Shown here in pieces: positions 59,890 through 64,000 of a stretch of 64,000 bases of DNA. The stretch comes from Acidimicrobiaceae bacterium (lineage in GTDB: Bacteria > Actinomycetota > Acidimicrobiia > Acidimicrobiales > RAAP-2): NCBI GenBank assembly GCA_003162395.1, contig PMON01000068.1, positions 1,455 through 65,454 of the forward strand, given 5' to 3'. The position numbers and the translations under genes were made by a program. Positions within the stretch are counted from its first letter, which is position 1. Every line of letters starts with the position of its first letter. The notes under the pieces are model-generated. The model did no database searches and was not told the DNA's origin. It was given only the letters and a program-made list of their open reading frames with translations.

Positions 59890-61143
59890 TCATCGGACCC
59901 GGACGTACTGCTGGGAGGGCAGCGTGACGCGCACAGCCATTAGGTGATCCCCGAGATAGCGGCCCTTCCAGCGCACAGCGAAGTTGAAGTACGTGACAAG
60001 CAGCTGGTTGCCGGCGTCGTACTCTGCATGGGCTCGAATGGAGTAACACTCCGGCGGGAAGAAACCGACCGCGTTGCTCGCGGGGTGCAATGGACAGCCT
60101 GGCAGGTGCGTCGTCGCCACTTGACGCCACGGACCGGTCGGCACTCGGGCGACCAGGAACGCGACGTTGCCACTCTCGTCGAGTTGTTCGACGTCGAGGT
60201 ACTCGACCGGACCGCGCGGCGTGGGCTGGAAGGTGCTGACCACTGAGTCGAGGGTGGTAAAGGGGCTCCCGTCAGGCATGGTCATGACGGTCGGCGACGT
60301 CGTGAACAGCGAGGCCAGACCTTTCGACGTGAACGGCACCGAGACCGTCTTAAAGGTGCTGCGCGTGCAGACACTGTTGACCATGCGGTAACAGATCGAG
60401 TTGAAAAACGACAACCGCGTCGGTGATGTGAATAGGGGAGAGTCCCACAGAGTCGCCGTCATCGCGGCGCCGCTTTTTCGAGGCCGCACGATGTCAGTCG
60501 GCCGGGTCGTAAAGGTGAAAGTCAACGGGTTGAATATGGCGTAGCCCCAGCCCTCCACATCGAACTGTGTCTCGGCGTAAACGCAGACGTCCACGTAGGC
60601 GAGCAGCAACTTCTGCGAGCCGGGGATGAGCTGTTCTCCGAGCAGCCAACGGGCCGGGTACGCCGCTGGCGGCTTGACACAGGCCCGCCCGCTGCCATCC
60701 CTCAGGTACGTGTCGGCGGGCTGGGGGAGAAACTCACCGAGGCCGCTCGCACTCGAGCCTGGCGGGTGCCCGACGTGGACCTCGACGTCCCGCTGCGGCG
60801 GTACAAGCTTGGTGATCGGTCCGAGGATTGCGGTCGCCGAAGGGATAAACACCGGGTCGCCGCGGTGGAACCGGCCTGGGGCGTAGATCGGCTGGGTGTC
60901 GCCGAAGATCCACAACGACTGTCCAGACCTGGTCGGGGCGCTGTAGCCGATGTCGCGTTGAGCGGTATAGATGCCATCGGTCTCGCGTTGCGACATCACT
61001 GGGCCCAGCGGCACGGCCACCACGCTTGGCACTCCAGACGAGGTGGCGACGCCGATAACGGGCAGGAATGCGAGGCAGGCGACCACCGCCACCAAAGCGG
61101 CCCAACACAGGCGGCGGGCCGAGACTGTGTGCTTCGTGACCAT
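59890..61143 (-). CDS. Secreted/anchored DUF4185-like beta-propeller protein
   Basis: A 417-residue protein with an N-terminal membrane/signal segment (LCWAALVAVVACLAFLPVIGVAT). Following it, SLWIFGDTQPIYAPGRF and repeated GDxxF-type and FFPPECY segments suggest a five-bladed propeller related to DUF4185/DUF5005-type sugar-active proteins, which often have a WxFGDT motif near the N-terminus. There is no clear catalytic triad. It probably acts at the cell surface. It stands alone, unlinked to the catabolic island. Confidence 0.68.
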   Translation of the reverse strand: MVTKHTVSARRLCWAALVAVVACLAFLPVIGVATSSGVPSVVAVPLGPVMSQRETDGIYTAQRDIGYSAPTRSGQSLWIFGDTQPIYAPGRFHRGDPVFIPSATAILGPITKLVPPQRDVEVHVGHPPGSSASGLGEFLPQPADTYLRDGSGRACVKPPAAYPARWLLGEQLIPGSQKLLLAYVDVCVYAETQFDVEGWGYAIFNPLTFTFTTRPTDIVRPRKSGAAMTATLWDSPLFTSPTRLSFFNSICYRMVNSVCTRSTFKTVSVPFTSKGLASLFTTSPTVMTMPDGSPFTTLDSVVSTFQPTPRGPVEYLDVEQLDESGNVAFLVARVPTGPWRQVATTHLPGCPLHPASNAVGFFPPECYSIRAHAEYDAGNQLLVTYFNFAVRWKGRYLGDHLMAVRVTLPSQQYVRVR

Positions 61144-61568
61144 GACAAACTGAGCGTACTTGAGGGAGCCACGACGAGCTCAGGACAGGTGACCCTGACC
61201 GCGGCTCCCGTCCGGGCTTCTGACTGTTCAGTCGACGCGATGGAGGTCAGCTGACTCAGAGCGTCGTGCGGGCGGAGATTCGGCGCGACGCATTTCCCAT
61301 GACATGTCGCGCACGCTTTGTTTGATAGGCACGCGCGACGTTGTTCTCTATCTGTCAGGATGCGTTGAGAGCAAGCAAGCCCCAGACACGGTGACCACAA
61401 TTGTCGTGCCAGTCGGATCTGCCAGTGAGCAACGGGCTCGCTGCGAGGCCGGATACAATTGTTCAACGATCTCATGCAACGCGTTCAGCAAATGCATCCT
61501 CGACATCCCCGAAGGAGCTGTCGCCCGACGCGGGCCTCCCGTGCTGCCCGGGACGCTAGGAGCCGCAG
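61144..61568. other. Intergenic region with paired ACAATTGT palindromes
   Basis: About 425 bases without a gene. ACAATTGT occurs at 61397-61404 and 61455-61462. The second overlaps TACAAT (61454-61459), a good -10. AGGAG precedes the hydrolase ATG at 61569. A TetR-like operator pair is possible. Confidence 0.4.
61397..61462. promoter_or_regulatory. Paired palindromes and -10 element before hydrolase gene
   Basis: Two perfect 8-bp palindromes ACAATTGT, 58 bp apart, lie upstream of the alpha/beta hydrolase gene. The second overlaps a TACAAT -10. No good -35 is seen at 17 bp. Confidence 0.35.
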
Positions 61569-62339
61569 ATGAGCGAAGCACACCTAGAGCGTGATGGCGT
61601 TGTCCTCCACTACGAGGTGCACGGCCAGCCCTCGGCATCAGTCCCGCTCCTGCTCACCCACGGATTCGGCTCGAGCGCGGCAATGTGGGACTCGAACGTC
61701 GACGCGCTTGCCGTCGACCGGCAGGTCATCACGTGGGACGTCCGAGGCCATGGCCGGACTGTGGCGGCGACCGATCCGCACTACTTCACCCACCACGCGT
61801 GCGTCGAGGACATGGTGGCGATCCTCGACGCGTGCGCTATCCCGCGAGCTGCGATAGGTGGGCTCTCGCTCGGTGGGTATCTGTCGCTCTGCTTCCACCT
61901 CGCGCACCAAGAGCGCGTAGCGGCACTGCTCCTGTGCGACTGCGGGCCCGGGTACCGCAATAGCGCGGGCCGCGATCGCTGGAACGAGTTCGCCGAGTCG
62001 TCCGCGGCCGCACTCGAGCGTGACGGTGCCTCCGCGCTCCCCACGAGCGCGGAGGCACGACTCGGCGCAGGCGATCCCGGCGCGCTCGCGCTCGCGGCGC
62101 GAGGGATCCTCGTGCAGCACGATGCGAGTGTGATCGACTCCCTTGCGTTCATCAATGTTCCGACTCTCGTCTTGGTCGGCGAGCACGACACGGCGTTCCG
62201 GAAGGCGGCCGACTACATGGTCGAGCGCATTCCCAACGCCGAGCTCTCGGTGATCCCTGGTGCGGGGCACGCGGCCAACATGGACGAGGCCGACGCGTTC
62301 AACGAATCGCTGAGAGGCTTCCTTGCTGGCGTCGTCTGA
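61569..62339 (+). CDS. Alpha/beta hydrolase
   Basis: A 256-residue hydrolase of the 3-oxoadipate enol-lactonase/epoxide-hydrolase-like group. The oxyanion segment is LLTHGFGSSAAMW, the nucleophile elbow GLSLGG, the acid Asp in VGEHDTAFR and the His in GAGHAANMDEAD. AGGAG lies a few bases before the ATG. It is separate from the catabolic island, downstream of its own promoter region. Confidence 0.85.
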   Translation: MSEAHLERDGVVLHYEVHGQPSASVPLLLTHGFGSSAAMWDSNVDALAVDRQVITWDVRGHGRTVAATDPHYFTHHACVEDMVAILDACAIPRAAIGGLSLGGYLSLCFHLAHQERVAALLLCDCGPGYRNSAGRDRWNEFAESSAAALERDGASALPTSAEARLGAGDPGALALAARGILVQHDASVIDSLAFINVPTLVLVGEHDTAFRKAADYMVERIPNAELSVIPGAGHAANMDEADAFNESLRGFLAGVV

Positions 62340-62588
62340 CAGACGGAAGTCGTAGCGATCGCCCGATGATGGAAAGTGGTGCGGAGCCATCGGTGAAGCC
62401 AGCTCGCCATTTCGAACTCACCGCGCTCACCGCTCCGTAAGAGAGTGCGAAGAGTGAGTGACTCCCACCGTGAATCTGCCGCCCGATTCTTGGATTGACT
62501 CGATTCTCCCCATCGATCGTGGCGGCGTAGCCGATTCTGCGATCGACTGACGGCAGAGCGGCACGGCGGGGCCTGCAACAATGAGACT

Positions 62589-63827
62589 GTGCCGGAAGCG
62601 CTCGTCGACGCACAGTCCCTCGCCGTCATGTCGCTGGACTGGTTGATGTCGTCAGCGCAGGAAGGTGAGTCAGGGCTGGTCTGGAAGGCGACTCCGTCGG
62701 ACGCCGGGCCCGATGACACGCTGTACAGCGGATCCGCTGGGATCGTGCTCGCGATGCTCGAGGGGTATCACCACGTCGGAGACGAGCGATATGCCATTGC
62801 CGCCGCGCGCGGTGCCTCGACCGTCGCCAGCGCTGTGGGCCATTGGGTCGACTCCTCGCTGTACTTCGGGCTTGCCGGGATGGCGGTCGCGCTGCACGCC
62901 GTTCACGACCAACTTGGAGAGCACTTCGCAGGTGAGGCCGTCAAGCTGGCCGCTGAACAGATCCGCGGTCGGTTTGACGGGGAGCGCTGGGGCGACGACT
63001 TCGAGCTTCTCGCCGGCAATGCGGGCATCGCACTCGGGGCGTTGAGCGTCGAAGACCTTGAACTGGCACTACTCGCGGTGACGCCATATCTGCGCACCGC
63101 GGAGCGCACGGCACACGGCGTCCAATGGGAAGATCGGGCTGGAGAGGCGTCTCGCCTGCATCACATCTCGCACGGGACGCTCGGGATCGTCTCGTCGCTC
63201 GCCGCCGTCGGAGGTGCGTGTGGACAGCCCGAGCTCACCGCGCTTGCACTGGCTGGAGCGGCTGATGTGGTGGCGCGCAACGAGGCGGATGCGACGGGCT
63301 TTCTCGTGCCGCACTCGGACCCGCAGTACCGGCCGGATCTCGTGGAGCGCTTCAGCTATGGATGGTGCCATGGACCGGCGGGGGACGCCCAGGTGTTCCG
63401 TCAGCTCGCGAAGGTGACAGGCGACAGTGGCTGGTCATCGCTTGGTGACCGTTGCTGGAGCACCATCATCGGTTCCGGACTGCCGCAGCAGCTTCGGCCG
63501 GGGTTCTGGGACAACAGTGGGCGGTGTTGCGGGACCGCTGGCGTGCTGGCCCTTGCGTGCGATCGATTCGTCGAGCACGACCAGGACATGGACTTCGCCC
63601 ACGTCCTGGTCGATGATCTCAGATCGCGGGCGACAATCGATGCCGACGGCGCCCGCTGGTCGAACGTCGAGCACCGAGCAACGCCGAGCGCGCTTGAGCC
63701 CGAGGTTGGATGGGCAAGCGGCAATGCCGGAATCGCGCGAGAGCTGCTCCGCTTCGCTCGCATCAAGTCTGGTCAGGAGCCGGCCTATGCCACCACTTGG
63801 CCGGACCAGCCGTCAGCAGTGGGTTGA
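62589..63827 (+). CDS. Stand-alone LanC-like protein
   Basis: A 412-residue alpha/alpha-toroid protein of the lanthionine synthetase C-like family. The repeats are seen as YSGSAGIV, YFGLAGMAV, LLAGNAGIAL, ISHGTLGIVSSL and SGNAGIAREL. Zinc ligands would be Cys260 in GWCHG and Cys313/Cys314 in GRCCGTAG: the usual Cys-His of the last motif is Cys-Cys, like the CCG group of class II enzymes (ProcM type). No precursor peptide, dehydratase or kinase is nearby, so the role may be other than lanthipeptide cyclisation, for example glutathione-adduct formation as in LanCL proteins. GTG start at 62589. Confidence 0.8.
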   Translation: MPEALVDAQSLAVMSLDWLMSSAQEGESGLVWKATPSDAGPDDTLYSGSAGIVLAMLEGYHHVGDERYAIAAARGASTVASAVGHWVDSSLYFGLAGMAVALHAVHDQLGEHFAGEAVKLAAEQIRGRFDGERWGDDFELLAGNAGIALGALSVEDLELALLAVTPYLRTAERTAHGVQWEDRAGEASRLHHISHGTLGIVSSLAAVGGACGQPELTALALAGAADVVARNEADATGFLVPHSDPQYRPDLVERFSYGWCHGPAGDAQVFRQLAKVTGDSGWSSLGDRCWSTIIGSGLPQQLRPGFWDNSGRCCGTAGVLALACDRFVEHDQDMDFAHVLVDDLRSRATIDADGARWSNVEHRATPSALEPEVGWASGNAGIARELLRFARIKSGQEPAYATTWPDQPSAVG

Positions 63828-64000
63828 TTGCGCTCGCTCAACGCGGGTCGTCCGATTCGCGAGCGTCCGCAACGCCGTAGTCGGGCCGGGTGTCTCGGCA
63901 GTTCGCCGAACGTGCAGATCCACGATCTGCGCTGCGAATCTGGGTAGGACTTTCTGCCGGCTGAAGGTCGAGCATGCGCTCGATGGCAAGCACAGCCCGG
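63828..64000. other. Right-edge sequence, no gene seen
   Basis: The last 173 bases have no convincing coding frame or structure. An unfinished gene entering from the right cannot be excluded. Confidence 0.4.

Noticed and set aside
1-64000. Insertion sequences, integrases, attachment sites, tRNA or rRNA genes
   Set aside because: No transposase or integrase motif, tRNA fold or rRNA sequence was recognised on either strand.

Overview
The window is GC-rich (roughly two thirds G+C), has dense codon-biased genes on both strands and carries LuxR-type STAND regulators, AAA-cyclase proteins, mycofactocin-type SDRs, two-subunit acyl-CoA dehydrogenases and a DUF35/thiolase pair. This points to a free-living actinobacterium, perhaps an acidimicrobial or other deep lineage. 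No rRNA, tRNA, CRISPR array, transposase or phage gene was seen.

Region 1 (about 1-16.2 kb) is a signalling and exoprotein region. A LAL-type LuxR regulator lies divergent from a small conserved-looking protein. It is followed by a secreted RCC1-repeat protein, a large AAA-ATPase/class III cyclase protein, a VapC-like PIN toxin with a Phd/YefM antitoxin, a secreted glycine-rich protein and a 1229-residue secreted Fn3/beta-helix protein. Paired dyads TCAGTA-N5-TACTGA sit before the LuxR gene and before the RCC1 gene.

Region 2 (about 16.2-18 kb) holds small hypothetical proteins and poorly coding DNA.

Region 3 (about 18-59.7 kb) is a large catabolic island. An IclR regulator is followed by a P450 and MmgE/PrpD pair on the minus strand, divergent from an SDR. 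A plus-strand operon then encodes a heteromeric acyl-CoA dehydrogenase, a crotonase-fold protein, an NDP-forming acyl-CoA synthetase, a dienelactone-hydrolase-like protein and an alpha/beta hydrolase. The next unit has a TauD-type dioxygenase, a small ferredoxin-like-fold protein, an epimerase, a fused ribose-type ABC permease-ATPase and an amidohydrolase. Further units carry a CoA ligase with an FAH-family enzyme; an ABC binding protein, a second permease and an SDR; a cupin with an NTF2-like protein; a luciferase-like monooxygenase; an SDR; a thiolase, a coenzyme-B12 mutase large subunit, a CoA ligase and a small protein; a cyclase-family hydrolase, a lipid-transfer thiolase, DUF35, PrpD and a CoA ligase; and an SDR, aldo/keto reductase, SDR and SnoaL-like protein. 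Together they read as uptake, oxygenation, alcohol oxidation, ring or lactone opening, CoA activation, beta-oxidation or retro-aldol cleavage, and mutase entry to central metabolism. The substrate is unknown; a cyclic terpenoid or steroid-like fragment is plausible.

The strongest new observation is a palindrome close to TCCACA-N-TGTGGA at the promoters of at least six of these units. In most cases it overlaps the -10 region, so the scattered units look like one regulon under one repressor. A three-copy array of 21-bp direct repeats lies just upstream of the promoter of the ABC binding-protein gene.

Region 4 (about 59.7-64 kb) has a secreted DUF4185-like protein, an alpha/beta hydrolase and a stand-alone LanC-like protein with a Cys-Cys-Gly zinc motif.
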